DNA of 64,000 nt. Source: Xanthomonas sp. CFBP 8443 (GTDB taxonomy: Bacteria > Pseudomonadota > Gammaproteobacteria > Xanthomonadales > Xanthomonadaceae). Positions 18,099 to 26,203 of the stretch are shown one piece after another; position 1 is the first letter of the stretch; the number at the start of each line of letters is the position of its first letter. The position numbers were made by a program, and so were the translations under genes. The stretch covers positions 1,054,001 to 1,118,000 of the forward strand of contig NZ_CP102592.1 in NCBI RefSeq assembly GCF_025666195.1. The letters are read 5' to 3'. The notes beneath the pieces were generated by a model that searched no databases, was not told the DNA's origin, and saw only the letters and a list, made by a program, of their open reading frames with translations.

Positions 18099-19304
18099 AT
18101 GTCACCGTCCACTGCCCCCAGCCTGAACTTCGCCCCCGTCCCCGAGCTGCTGGAAGAGATCCGCGCCGGCCGCATGGTGGTCATCGTCGACGACGAGGAC
18201 CGCGAGAACGAGGGCGACCTGATCATGGCCGCCGAACTGGTCAAGCCGTCCGACATCAATTTCATGGTCACCCATGCGCGCGGCCTGGTGTGCCTGTCGC
18301 TGACCCGCGAGCGCTGCGCGCAGCTCGGGCTGGCGCCGATGGTCCAGCACAACACCGCGCAGTTCCACACCAACTTCACCGTCAGCATCGAAGCGGCCGA
18401 GGGCGTCACCACCGGCATCTCCGCCTACGACCGCGCGCATACCGTGCGCACCGCGGTCAAACCCGACGCCAAGCCGCACGACCTGAGCCAGCCCGGCCAC
18501 ATCTTCCCGCTGATCGCCCAGCCCGGCGGCGTGCTGACCCGCGCCGGCCACACCGAGGCCGCCGGCGACCTGCCGCTGCTGGCCGGGCTGGAGCCGGCCG
18601 GGGTGCTGGTGGAGGTGCTCAATCCCGACGGCAGCATGGCGCGGCGCCCGCAGCTGGAGGAATTCGCGCGCCTGCACGGGCTGAAGATGGGCTCGATCGC
18701 CGACCTGATCGCCTATCGCCTGGCCACCGAGCACACCGTCGAGCGCATCGACGAGCGCGCCATCGAGACCGAGTTCGGCGGCTTCACCCTGGTCACCTAC
18801 CGCGACCGCATCGCCCACGACCTGCATTTCGCGCTGGTCCGCGGCACCCCGGACGCGGACACGCCGACCCTGGTGCGGGTGCAGGTGGAGAACCCGCTGG
18901 CCGACCTGCTGCACTGGCGCCGCGACGATTTCGGCGTGGCCGCCAGCGACGCGCTGCGCGCGATCGCCGACGCCGGCAGCGGGGTGATGGTGGTGCTGTC
19001 GGCGCCGCGCGACAGCCAGGCGCTGCTGGCGCGGTTGCGCAAGCAGCCCGACGTGGTCGCCAACAGCAAGGACGTGGGGCAGTGGCGGCGCAACGGCGCC
19101 GGCAGCCAGATCCTGGCCGACCTGGGCCTGGGCAAGCTGCGCGTGCTGGGCACCCCGCGCCGCCAGGTCGGCCTGGCCGGGTTCGGGCTGGAGGTGGTGG
19201 AGCATGTGGAGGTGGGGTCGGGACTCGGGACTCGGGACTCGGGACCCGGGCGGGACCGGGGACCGGGGACCGGGGACCCGGAACGGCAAGAGCCAACGGC
19301 ATGA
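18099..19304 (+). CDS. ribB: 3,4-dihydroxy-2-butanone-4-phosphate synthase with degenerate GTP cyclohydrolase II domain
   Basis: The 401-residue product makes the four-carbon precursor of riboflavin. The N-terminal RibB domain is intact: VDDEDRENEGDLIMAAE, VTHARGLVC, and FTVSIEA. The C-terminal half aligns in position with GTP cyclohydrolase II, but the Cys zinc cluster and catalytic core of active RibA are absent, so this half is probably not an active cyclohydrolase (the RibBX situation known in Proteobacteria); a separate ribA is expected elsewhere. The natural end is near GLEVVEHVEV; the last 30 or so residues ([17 protein letters not shown]) come from repeat element B. Start ATG 18099 is preferred over 18021. 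Confidence 0.92.
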   Translation: MSPSTAPSLNFAPVPELLEEIRAGRMVVIVDDEDRENEGDLIMAAELVKPSDINFMVTHARGLVCLSLTRERCAQLGLAPMVQHNTAQFHTNFTVSIEAAEGVTTGISAYDRAHTVRTAVKPDAKPHDLSQPGHIFPLIAQPGGVLTRAGHTEAAGDLPLLAGLEPAGVLVEVLNPDGSMARRPQLEEFARLHGLKMGSIADLIAYRLATEHTVERIDERAIETEFGGFTLVTYRDRIAHDLHFALVRGTPDADTPTLVRVQVENPLADLLHWRRDDFGVAASDALRAIADAGSGVMVVLSAPRDSQALLARLRKQPDVVANSKDVGQWRRNGAGSQILADLGLGKLRVLGTPRRQVGLAGFGLEVVEHVEVGSGLGTRDSGPGRDRGPGTGDPERQEPTA

Positions 19305-19381
19305 AACCCGCGGCCTGCTTTTGCTTTTCCGGGTCCCTGGTCCCCGGTCCCTGGTCCCGGCTCGACGGTCCCCGGTCCCGG
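19218..19381 (+). repeat. Heptamer inverted-repeat element B, chimeric arms, ribB-ribH
   Basis: The left arm (19218-19281) first has GGGACTC units, then switches to GGGACCG units. The right arm (19328-19381) contains mainly the inverted GGGACCG type. AGAGCC and CTTTTGCTTTT lie inside the arms. The left arm encodes the C-terminus of the RibB protein. Confidence 0.88.
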
Positions 19382-19423
19382 CTGCACTGCTAAACTCTCC
19401 AACCCCCTGAACCCGCCACCGCC

Positions 19424-19891
19424 ATGACCCACTACGAAGGCGACCTCCGCGCTCCCGAAGCGGCCCGGTTCGCGATCATCGCCAGCCGCTGGAACGCGCG
19501 CATCACCGACGTGCTGGTCGCCGGCGCGCGCGAAAGCCTGTCCGGCAACGGCATCGCCGACGAGGCGGTGGACGTGATCCGCGTGCCCGGTGCCTGGGAA
19601 CTGCCGCTGGCTGCCGCGCGTCTGGCCGCCGCCGGCAAGCACGCAGCGATCATCGCGCTGGGCTGCGTGATCCGCGGCGACACCCGACACTACGAGCACG
19701 TGGCCGACGGCTGCGCCGAAGGCCTGCTGCGGGTGTCGCTGGATTTCCGCATCCCGGTGCTCAACGGCGTGCTGGCGGTGGAGCGGGTCGAGGACGCCGA
19801 GGCACGCGCCGGCGGCAGCCACGGCAACAAGGGCGAGGAAGCGGCGCTGACCGCGTTGGAAATGGTCAATCTTCTGGAGCTGCTGCCGTGA
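19424..19891 (+). CDS. ribH: 6,7-dimethyl-8-ribityllumazine synthase
   Basis: This 155-residue enzyme condenses the RibB product with the ribityl uracil to form lumazine, the substrate of RibE. Conserved segments are [44 protein letters not shown] (with the catalytic His) and [14 protein letters not shown]. It is followed by nusB with a GTGA overlap, the common order in gammaproteobacteria. Confidence 0.97.
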   Translation: MTHYEGDLRAPEAARFAIIASRWNARITDVLVAGARESLSGNGIADEAVDVIRVPGAWELPLAAARLAAAGKHAAIIALGCVIRGDTRHYEHVADGCAEGLLRVSLDFRIPVLNGVLAVERVEDAEARAGGSHGNKGEEAALTALEMVNLLELLP

Positions 19892-20361
19892 ACAAGTCCG
19901 CTGGCCACAAGCACGTCCGCCGCGACGGCGTCGATCCGGTGCTGCGTTCGCGCGCGCGCCGGCGCGCGCTGCAGGCGATCTACGCCTGGCAGATCGCCGG
20001 CGGCACCGCGCAGCACGTGATCGCGCAGTTCGCGCACGAGCAGGCGCACGAACTGGCCGACCTGATCTATTTCGAGAACCTGGTCGAAGGCGTGCTCAAG
20101 CACCGCGCCGAACTGGACGCGGCGCTGGTCGGCTACCTGGACCGCGCGGTCGAGGAAGTGGACGCGATCGAGCGCGCGGTGCTGCGCCTGGCCGCCTACG
20201 AACTGCTGCATCGCCAGGACGTGCCGTACCGCGTGGTGATCAACGAAGCGATCGAGACCGCCAAGCGGTTCGGCTCCGAACACGGCCACACCTACGTCAA
20301 CGGCGTGCTCGACCGCGCCGCGCTGGAATGGCGCGCGGTGGAGTCGGGGGGCGCCGCCTAG
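19888..20361 (+). CDS. nusB: Transcription antitermination factor NusB
   Basis: This 157-residue all-helical RNA-binding protein joins NusE on boxA to promote rRNA antitermination. Typical segments are [32 protein letters not shown] and [18 protein letters not shown]. It starts with GTG at 19888, overlapping the ribH stop, so translation is coupled. Repeat element C begins 8 bases after the stop. Confidence 0.97.
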   Translation: MNKSAGHKHVRRDGVDPVLRSRARRRALQAIYAWQIAGGTAQHVIAQFAHEQAHELADLIYFENLVEGVLKHRAELDAALVGYLDRAVEEVDAIERAVLRLAAYELLHRQDVPYRVVINEAIETAKRFGSEHGHTYVNGVLDRAALEWRAVESGGAA

Positions 20362-20368
20362 GCGGCGC

Positions 20369-20557
20369 GGGGTTCGGCATTGGGGATTGGGGATTCGCAA
20401 GAGCGGCTTCCCGGTAGCCATCGTTGATCGCGCGAAGGAATGCATTCGCGGCAATGCTTGGCGACCGTAGGCCTCGACCCCGAATCCAGCACGCTTCCCG
20501 GTGAATGGCGGCCCATCCCGGCTATTGCAATCTCCAATCCCGCATCCCCAATCCCGG
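20369..20557 (+). repeat. Heptamer inverted-repeat element C (GGGGATT type), nusB-thiL
   Basis: The left arm (20369-20397) carries TGGGGAT units, the right arm (20528-20557) carries ATCCCCA and related units in the opposite sense. The core is about 130 bases, with GCAAGAGCGG just inside the left arm. The right arm ends 8 bases before the thiL start. Confidence 0.85.
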
Positions 20558-20564
20558 CCCCCAA

Positions 20565-21539
20565 ATGCCCGAATTCGATCTGATCGATCGCCTGCGTGCC
20601 CGGATCGGGGTGCGCGACGACGTGCCGCTGGGGATCGGCGACGATGCGGCGCTGCTGCAGCCGCCGCCGGGCGAGCAGTTGGCGATCACCACCGATACGC
20701 TCAACGCCGGCGTGCACTTTCCGCCTGAGACCGCGCCGGCCGATGTGGGCTGGAAGACGCTGGCGGTGAACCTGTCCGATCTGGCCGCGATGGGCGCGCA
20801 GCCGCGCTGGTGCACGCTGTCGCTGTCGTTGCCGCACGAGGATGCGGGCTGGATCGACGCCTTCGCCGACGGCTTCTTCGCGCTGGCCGACGCGCACGCC
20901 ATCGTGCTGGCCGGCGGCGACACCACGCGCGGGCCGCTGTCGCTGTCGGTCACCGCGATCGGCAGCGTGGCGCCCGGCGCCGCCTTGCGCCGCGACGGCG
21001 CGCAGCCGGGCGACGAGATCTGGGTGACCGGCCGCCCCGGCGAGGCCGCCGCCGCGCTGGCGCTGTGGCAGGCCGGACGCCTGGACGTGGCGCAGGTCGC
21101 TGCCGATCCGATTCACGAGCATTTGCGCCAGCGCCTGCTGCGGCCGTCGCCGCGGGTGCAGGCTGGATTGCGCCTGCGCGGGCTGGCGCACGCCTGCGTC
21201 GACATCTCCGACGGTCTGCTGGCCGACCTGGACCACATCTGCGTACGCAGCGGGGTCGGCGCCGAACTATGGCTGGCCGCGTTGCCGGCCGCCGCCGCAC
21301 CGGCGGAGGCGGATGCCGCGCAGGTGCACGCCTGGCAACTGGGCGGCGGCGACGACTACGAGCTGTGCTTCACCGCCGCACCGGCGCAGCGCGCGGCCAT
21401 CGTGCAGGCGCTGCAGGCGATCGGCGAGGACGCGACGCCGATCGGCCGCATTGTCGCGGGCAGCGGCATCGTCGTACGCGACGCGCACGGCCAGCCGTGG
21501 CAGCCGCCGCGGCGCGGCTACGAGCATTTCGCCGGTTAG
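20565..21539 (+). CDS. thiL: Thiamine-monophosphate kinase
   Basis: This 324-residue enzyme phosphorylates thiamine monophosphate to the cofactor thiamine diphosphate. It starts MPEFDLIDRLRARIG and shows VPLGIGDDAALL, ITTDTLNAGVHF, LAVNLSDLAAMGAQPRW, and the late GGGDDYELCFTA motif of the family. The frame is open from 20505, but that part would translate the right arm of repeat element C (NPGPQ-type residues), so ATG 20565 is chosen. Confidence 0.96.
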   Translation: MPEFDLIDRLRARIGVRDDVPLGIGDDAALLQPPPGEQLAITTDTLNAGVHFPPETAPADVGWKTLAVNLSDLAAMGAQPRWCTLSLSLPHEDAGWIDAFADGFFALADAHAIVLAGGDTTRGPLSLSVTAIGSVAPGAALRRDGAQPGDEIWVTGRPGEAAAALALWQAGRLDVAQVAADPIHEHLRQRLLRPSPRVQAGLRLRGLAHACVDISDGLLADLDHICVRSGVGAELWLAALPAAAAPAEADAAQVHAWQLGGGDDYELCFTAAPAQRAAIVQALQAIGEDATPIGRIVAGSGIVVRDAHGQPWQPPRRGYEHFAG

Positions 21540-21562
21540 GGACTTCGAGTCGCTTCGCGCCG

Positions 21563-21690
21563 TACCCTCACCCCAACCCTCTCCCGATGGGAGAGGGGCT
21601 AAGCACGCCGCGGCTGTTCCCCTTCTCCCGTCAGGATGGGCCCCCTTTTCGGCGGAAGGTGCCCCGCAGGGCCGGATGAGAGAAGGCCAG
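21563..21690. repeat. Degenerate dispersed intergenic repeat
   Basis: The stretch starts CCTCACCCCAACCCTCTCCC, contains an 8-bp stem CCTCTCCC-GAT-GGGAGAGG, and continues with CTTCTCCCGTCAGG and GATGAGAGAAGGCC. It resembles, from memory, a dispersed repeat common between Xanthomonas genes. It fills most of the 319-base gap before the next gene; the rest (21691-21858) shows nothing recognisable. Confidence 0.5.
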
Positions 21691-21858
21691 GTGCCTGATC
21701 GACGGCCACAAGCGCGCCACCATACCGTGCCGCACTGCGGCGTGAAGTCGCCCGTACCCGCTGGTATGGTCGCGGCACTCGACACCCCCACGTCGCGTGT
21801 TCGTAACCGTATCTGGCAGCTGGGCCATTCCGACCCGGCGCCGTTTGGGAGGCAGTAC

Positions 21859-23439
21859 ATGCGTACGTCCGTGTCCCGCTGCATCGCCCTGTGCGCGATG
21901 CTGTTGTTCTCCGCCGCCGCCTTCGCCGGCGGCTTCAGCAAGCAGTATCAGACCATCCCGGGTTGGGACGGGACCAAGCTCGGCGCGCTGGTGCTGGTAC
22001 CGCAGGGGCAGGGCGACGGGCCGTTCCCGCTGGTGGTGATGCCGGCCAGCTGGTCGCTGCCCAACCTGGAATACGTGGGCCGCGCCAGCGAACTGGCCAG
22101 CAATGGCTACGTGGTGGTCAGCTACACCTCGCGCGGGTTCTGGGATTCGGCCGGGCAGATCGACATCGCCGGAGCGGCGACGGTCGAGGACGTCAGCGCG
22201 GTGATCGACTGGGCGCTGGCCAACACCCCGGCCAATGCCAATGCGATCGGCGTCTCCGGCATTTCCTACGGTGCCGGCACCAGCCTGCTCGCCGCCGCGC
22301 GCGATCCGCGGATCAAGGCGGTCGCCGCGCTCAGCGGCTGGGCGGACCTGCAGGCCTCGCTGTACGCGAACGCCACCGTCAGCGAGCAGGGCGTGGCCCT
22401 GCTGGTCGCCTCCGGCGCGATCACCGGCCGGCCCGGCCCGGACCTGGCGCAGATCAGCGCGCGGGTCGCGGTCGGCGACTACGACGGCGCGGTGCAGGGC
22501 TTCCTGCCCAAGGCCGGCGAGCGCGGCGTGATCAACGAGCTGCAGGCGCTCAACCGCAACCGCCCGGCGGTGCTGCTGGCCAATGCGTTCAACGACGGCC
22601 TGTTCCCGCCGAACCAGTACATCGACCTGTACAACCGCCTGACCGTGCCCAAGCACCTGATGTTCAGCCAGGGCGACCACGCCACCGCCGAACTGCCGGG
22701 CGCGCTCGGCCTGCCGAACGAGATCTACACCGAGACCACCCGCTGGTTCGACCACTACCTCAAGGGCCAGGCCAACGGCGTGGACAGCGAGCTGCCGGTG
22801 CAGCTGTCCACCCTCGGCGGTACCTGGCTGCGCTATGCCGACTGGAACAGCGTGCAGGCCGGCGCGACCCGCTACGGACTGACCCGCCCGAGCGGCCTGC
22901 TGGCGCCCACCGGCACGTTGGCCGGCGCGACCAGCACCGGCTGGAGCCACCGCATCGCCACCGGCGTGCCGACCCTGGCCGATTCGGGCGTGTTGCTGGT
23001 CAGCGGCCTGCTGCAGGGCCTGGGCGCGCCGGTCACCACCTCGATCCCGCTGGTGACCCGCAGTGGCGCCGCGGTCTGGGCCGGCCCGGCGTATGCCAGC
23101 ACCAAGCGCCTGGCCGGCAGCCCGTCCCTGCGCGTGACCGTGACCCCGAGCCAGGCCAACGTGTCGCTGTTCGCCTACCTCTACAGCATGGACGGCCTGG
23201 GTGTGGGGAAATTGCTCACCCATGCGCCGTACTCGCTGCGCAACGCGACCCCGGGCGTGGCGACCACGATCGATCTGCCGCTGCAGGCGACCGCCGCCGA
23301 GATCCCGGCCGGCAACCGCCTGGTGCTGGTGGTCGACACCACCGATCCGCGCTACACCTCGGCCAGCCGCTTCGGCGGCAGCGTCAGCTTCAGTTCGCCG
23401 GCGGCGGCGCCGTCGAGCCTGAGCGTGCCGCTGCACTGA
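21859..23439 (+). CDS. Secreted alpha/beta hydrolase (CocE/X-Pro dipeptidyl-peptidase-like)
   Basis: The 526-residue product begins with a signal peptide ending AAAFAGG (cleavage near 22). The catalytic domain has GVSGISYGAGTS with the nucleophile in GISYG, NAFNDGLFPP with a candidate acid Asp, and SQGDHATAELPG with the His. A C-terminal beta-rich domain (from about residue 330) fits the jelly-roll of CocE/NonD and X-Pro dipeptidyl-peptidase proteins. It is probably an exported esterase or peptidase; the substrate is unknown. It is a single gene bounded by a hairpin terminator. ATG 21859 is chosen since the signal peptide starts there. Confidence 0.82.
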   Translation: MRTSVSRCIALCAMLLFSAAAFAGGFSKQYQTIPGWDGTKLGALVLVPQGQGDGPFPLVVMPASWSLPNLEYVGRASELASNGYVVVSYTSRGFWDSAGQIDIAGAATVEDVSAVIDWALANTPANANAIGVSGISYGAGTSLLAAARDPRIKAVAALSGWADLQASLYANATVSEQGVALLVASGAITGRPGPDLAQISARVAVGDYDGAVQGFLPKAGERGVINELQALNRNRPAVLLANAFNDGLFPPNQYIDLYNRLTVPKHLMFSQGDHATAELPGALGLPNEIYTETTRWFDHYLKGQANGVDSELPVQLSTLGGTWLRYADWNSVQAGATRYGLTRPSGLLAPTGTLAGATSTGWSHRIATGVPTLADSGVLLVSGLLQGLGAPVTTSIPLVTRSGAAVWAGPAYASTKRLAGSPSLRVTVTPSQANVSLFAYLYSMDGLGVGKLLTHAPYSLRNATPGVATTIDLPLQATAAEIPAGNRLVLVVDTTDPRYTSASRFGGSVSFSSPAAAPSSLSVPLH

Positions 23440-23452
23440 ATGTGCGTGTGAC

Positions 23453-23481
23453 GGAAAGGCCGGCGCGATGCCGGCCTTTCC
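23453..23481 (+). terminator. Hairpin terminator after the secreted hydrolase
   Basis: A perfect 12-bp stem GGAAAGGCCGGC / GCCGGCCTTTCC with a 5-base loop lies 13 bases past the stop. The T-run after it is short. Confidence 0.75.
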
Positions 23482-23505
23482 TGTATCCGGCCGCCAGCCC
23501 GTGGC

Positions 23506-23561
23506 GGAAATTACGCGGAATTTACGCCGCGACCGGCGTCGGCCGATAGCGACTTTACGGC
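23506..23561 (+). promoter_or_regulatory. Candidate KdpE-type operator upstream of torF-kdp
   Basis: Two adjacent 11-bp direct repeats, GGAAATTACGC (23506-23516) and GGAATTTACGC (23517-23527), differ at one base. A third, GACTTTACGGC, lies at 23551. Phase-matched direct repeats with TTTACG cores are typical of OmpR/KdpE-family sites. They precede the TorF porin gene and kdpFABC, so potassium-responsive control is plausible but unproven. Confidence 0.4.
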
Positions 23562-23616
23562 CCCGCGCCGGAACATGACCAGGTCGGCGGAACGGTTCCG
23601 CCCTGGACCTCACGTC

Positions 23617-24345
23617 ATGCGTTCCCCGCTTCCCCGCATCGCCCGCCGGCCCATGTCGCGCGGCGCGCTCGCGCTTTCCCTGCTTGCCTGCGCGGCATCG
23701 GCGCACGCCGCCAGCGTCAGTGGCAACGCCACGCTGACCAGCGACTATGTCTGGCGCGGCAGCACCCAGAGCGACGGCGATCCCGCCGTGCAGGCCGGCC
23801 TGGCGCTGGCCGCCGACAACGGCGCATACGCGTCGCTGTGGGCTTCGTCGATCAAGTTCGACAGCGCCCCGCACGCCAGCACCGAAGTCGACGGCGTGCT
23901 CGGCTGGCGCGGCCAGTGGACGCCGGACTGGGCCTGGGACGCGAACCTGACCCGCTACCAATACCCCTCGGCCGCCGCGCTGAACTGGACCGAGCTGGGC
24001 GCGACCGTGACCTGGAAGCAGCGCGTGTGGGCGCAGCTCGGCTGGTCCGACGACGCGCTGGCCAGCGACAGCACCGGCACCTATGCGCAGCTCGGCGCGC
24101 GCTATCCGTTCAACGAGCGCTTCCGCGTCGAGGCGGCGGTCGGCCATTACTGGCTCGCCCGCGGCTACGCCGACAGCTACAGCCATGGCTTGGTCAGCGC
24201 GGTGTTCGCCCTGCCCAGCGGCCGCCAGGGCGGCCCCGGGCTGGAGCTGCGGCTGACCGCGCACGACAGCGACCGCGCCGCCGAGCGGCTGTTCCCCGGC
24301 ATGGCCGGCGCGCGCGTCGAAGCCGCGCTGCAAGCCACGTTCTGA
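23617..24345 (+). CDS. TorF family putative outer-membrane porin
   Basis: From ATG 23617 the product has 242 residues, with a signal peptide ending ASAHAAS. The mature part reads SGNATLTSDYVWRGSTQSDG, split here as SGNATLTSDY and VWRGSTQSDG, the hallmark start of the TorF/Gcw_chp porin family, followed by alternating aromatic beta strands (LWASSIKFD, WDANLTRYQY) and a C-terminal Phe. An earlier ATG at 23575 would precede an implausible Arg-rich leader. It sits 18 bases before kdpF, so it probably belongs to the kdp transcript and may provide an outer-membrane path for the potassium system; that link is inference. Confidence 0.8.
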   Translation: MRSPLPRIARRPMSRGALALSLLACAASAHAASVSGNATLTSDYVWRGSTQSDGDPAVQAGLALAADNGAYASLWASSIKFDSAPHASTEVDGVLGWRGQWTPDWAWDANLTRYQYPSAAALNWTELGATVTWKQRVWAQLGWSDDALASDSTGTYAQLGARYPFNERFRVEAAVGHYWLARGYADSYSHGLVSAVFALPSGRQGGPGLELRLTAHDSDRAAERLFPGMAGARVEAALQATF

Positions 24346-24363
24346 TTCCCTAGGAGAGATGAC

Positions 24364-24456
24364 ATGCCGACCTGGCTATCGCTGATCTGCGGCGTGGCGG
24401 TGATCGTCGCCGCCGGCTACCTGCTGTACGTGATTCTGCGTCCCGAAGACTTCTGA
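24364..24456 (+). CDS. kdpF: K+-transporting ATPase subunit KdpF (small)
   Basis: This 30-residue single-helix peptide reads MPTWLSLICGVAVIVAAGYL for its first 20 residues, then ends LYVILRPEDF. It matches KdpF (29 residues in E. coli), which stabilises the KdpFABC complex in the inner membrane. TAGGAGAG lies 4 bases before ATG 24364, and kdpA follows after 15 bases. It is too short for most automatic gene lists. Confidence 0.92.
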   Translation: MPTWLSLICGVAVIVAAGYLLYVILRPEDF

Positions 24457-24471
24457 GCCGAGACCGCCGAC

Positions 24472-26193
24472 ATGATCGATACATTGCTTGTCTATGCGCT
24501 GGCGCTGCTGCTCGGCTGGCCGCTCGGCCTGTACCTGTCCAAGGTGATGCGCGGTGCGCCGATGCGCAGCGACGCGCTGTTCGGCTGGATCGAGCGGCCG
24601 TTGTACCGGCTGCTCGGCACCGATCCGGCGCAGGGCATGAGCTGGCGCGGCTACGCTGCCGCGTTCCTGGCCAGCAACCTGGTGCTGGGCGTGCTGGTGT
24701 TCGCGCTGTTCGTCACCCAGGCCTGGCTGCCGCTGAATCCCGACGCGGTGCCGAACATGCGCTGGGACACCGCGCTGCACACCATGGTCTCGTTCCTGAC
24801 CAACACCAACCAGCAGCACTACTCCGGCCAGGCGCAGCTGTCGTACCTGTCGCAGGCGGTGGGCGTGGTCGGGTTGCAGTTCGTCACCCCGATGATGGGC
24901 CTGGCGCTGGTGGTGGCGACGTTGCGTGCATTGTTCGGTGGGCGAGCGGCCGCAGCGAACGGCGGTTCGCAGACTGCGACGCTCAGCGTCGACGAGGCCG
25001 ACGTCGGCAACTACTGGGCCGACGTGATCCGGCCGACGCTGCGCTTCCTGCTGCCGCTGTGCCTGCTGTGGACGGTGCTGCTGACCCAGCAGGGCGTGCC
25101 GTCGACGCTGGCTGCCGGTCCGGTGGCGACGCCGCTGGACGCCAGCGCCGGCATGGCCACGCAGAAGATCCCGCTCGGCCCGGTCGCGGCGATGGTGGCG
25201 ATCAAGCAGCTCGGCACCAACGGCGGCGGCTGGTACGGCCCCAACAGCGCGATGGCGCTGGAGAACCCGACCCCGTTCTCCAACCTGCTGGAAATGCTGG
25301 CGATCGTGCTGATCCCGGTCGCGATCGCGTTCATGGTCGGGCCGTTCACCGGGCGCCGCAAATTCACCGCGCTGGTGTTCGGCAGCATGCTGGCGATGTC
25401 GCTGGCCTCCACCGCGGTGGCGGTGTGGTCCGAAGGCCATTCGGCCAGCACCGCGAGCGCGGCGCTGATGGAAGGCAAGGAAGTGCGCTTCGGCGCCGAT
25501 GCGTCGGCGGCATGGTCGGCGCTGACCACGCAGACCTCCAACGGCTCGGTCAATGCGATGCACGATTCGCTGGCGCCGCTGACCGGCGGCGTGGCCATGG
25601 TCGATATGCTGGTCAACGCGATCTGGGGCGGCATCGGCTGCGGCTTGCAGCAGTTCCTGGTGTACCTGCTGCTCAGCGTGTTCCTGGCCGGGCTGATGAC
25701 CGGGCGTACGCCGGAACTGTTCGGCCGCAAGATCGAGGCTGGCGAAGTGCGCCTGCTGGCCTTGCTGGTGCTGCTGCAGCCGCTGGTGCTGCTCGGCTTC
25801 ACCGCGCTGACCCTGGCCATGCCGGCGGCCATCACCGCCACCTCCAATCCCGGCTTCCACGGCATCAGCCAGGTGTTCTACGAGTACACCTCGGCGTTCG
25901 CCAACAACGGCTCGGGCTTCGAAGGCCTCGGCGACGGTATTCCATGGTGGAACCTGACCTGCACGCTGGTGCTGATCCTGGGCCGCTATCCGGCGCTGAT
26001 CGTGCCGCTGGTCGTGGCCGCGCAGATGGCGCGCAAGCGCGTGGCGCCGGAAACCGGCGGCAGCCTGCAGGTGGAAACGCCGACCTTCGCGCTGACCCTG
26101 ATCGCGGTCATCGCGGTCCTGACCGTTCTGCAATTCACGCCGGCACTGGTGTTGGGCCCGATCGCCGATCACCTGACGCTTGCCGCGCACTGA
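24472..26193 (+). CDS. kdpA: K+-transporting ATPase subunit KdpA
   Basis: This 573-residue, multi-helix membrane protein is the potassium-selective channel-like subunit of the Kdp pump. The first selectivity loop contains [11 protein letters not shown], and another reads [15 protein letters not shown] with the GTNGGG filter-like motif. A later pore loop is [12 protein letters not shown]. Size is slightly above that of E. coli KdpA (557). It follows kdpF and precedes kdpB. Confidence 0.97.
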   Translation: MIDTLLVYALALLLGWPLGLYLSKVMRGAPMRSDALFGWIERPLYRLLGTDPAQGMSWRGYAAAFLASNLVLGVLVFALFVTQAWLPLNPDAVPNMRWDTALHTMVSFLTNTNQQHYSGQAQLSYLSQAVGVVGLQFVTPMMGLALVVATLRALFGGRAAAANGGSQTATLSVDEADVGNYWADVIRPTLRFLLPLCLLWTVLLTQQGVPSTLAAGPVATPLDASAGMATQKIPLGPVAAMVAIKQLGTNGGGWYGPNSAMALENPTPFSNLLEMLAIVLIPVAIAFMVGPFTGRRKFTALVFGSMLAMSLASTAVAVWSEGHSASTASAALMEGKEVRFGADASAAWSALTTQTSNGSVNAMHDSLAPLTGGVAMVDMLVNAIWGGIGCGLQQFLVYLLLSVFLAGLMTGRTPELFGRKIEAGEVRLLALLVLLQPLVLLGFTALTLAMPAAITATSNPGFHGISQVFYEYTSAFANNGSGFEGLGDGIPWWNLTCTLVLILGRYPALIVPLVVAAQMARKRVAPETGGSLQVETPTFALTLIAVIAVLTVLQFTPALVLGPIADHLTLAAH

Positions 26194-26203
26194 GACCACG
26201 ACC

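Noticed and set aside
21540..21858. Possible small gene before the secreted hydrolase
   Set aside because: Frames there cover the dispersed repeat and show no start signal or family similarity.
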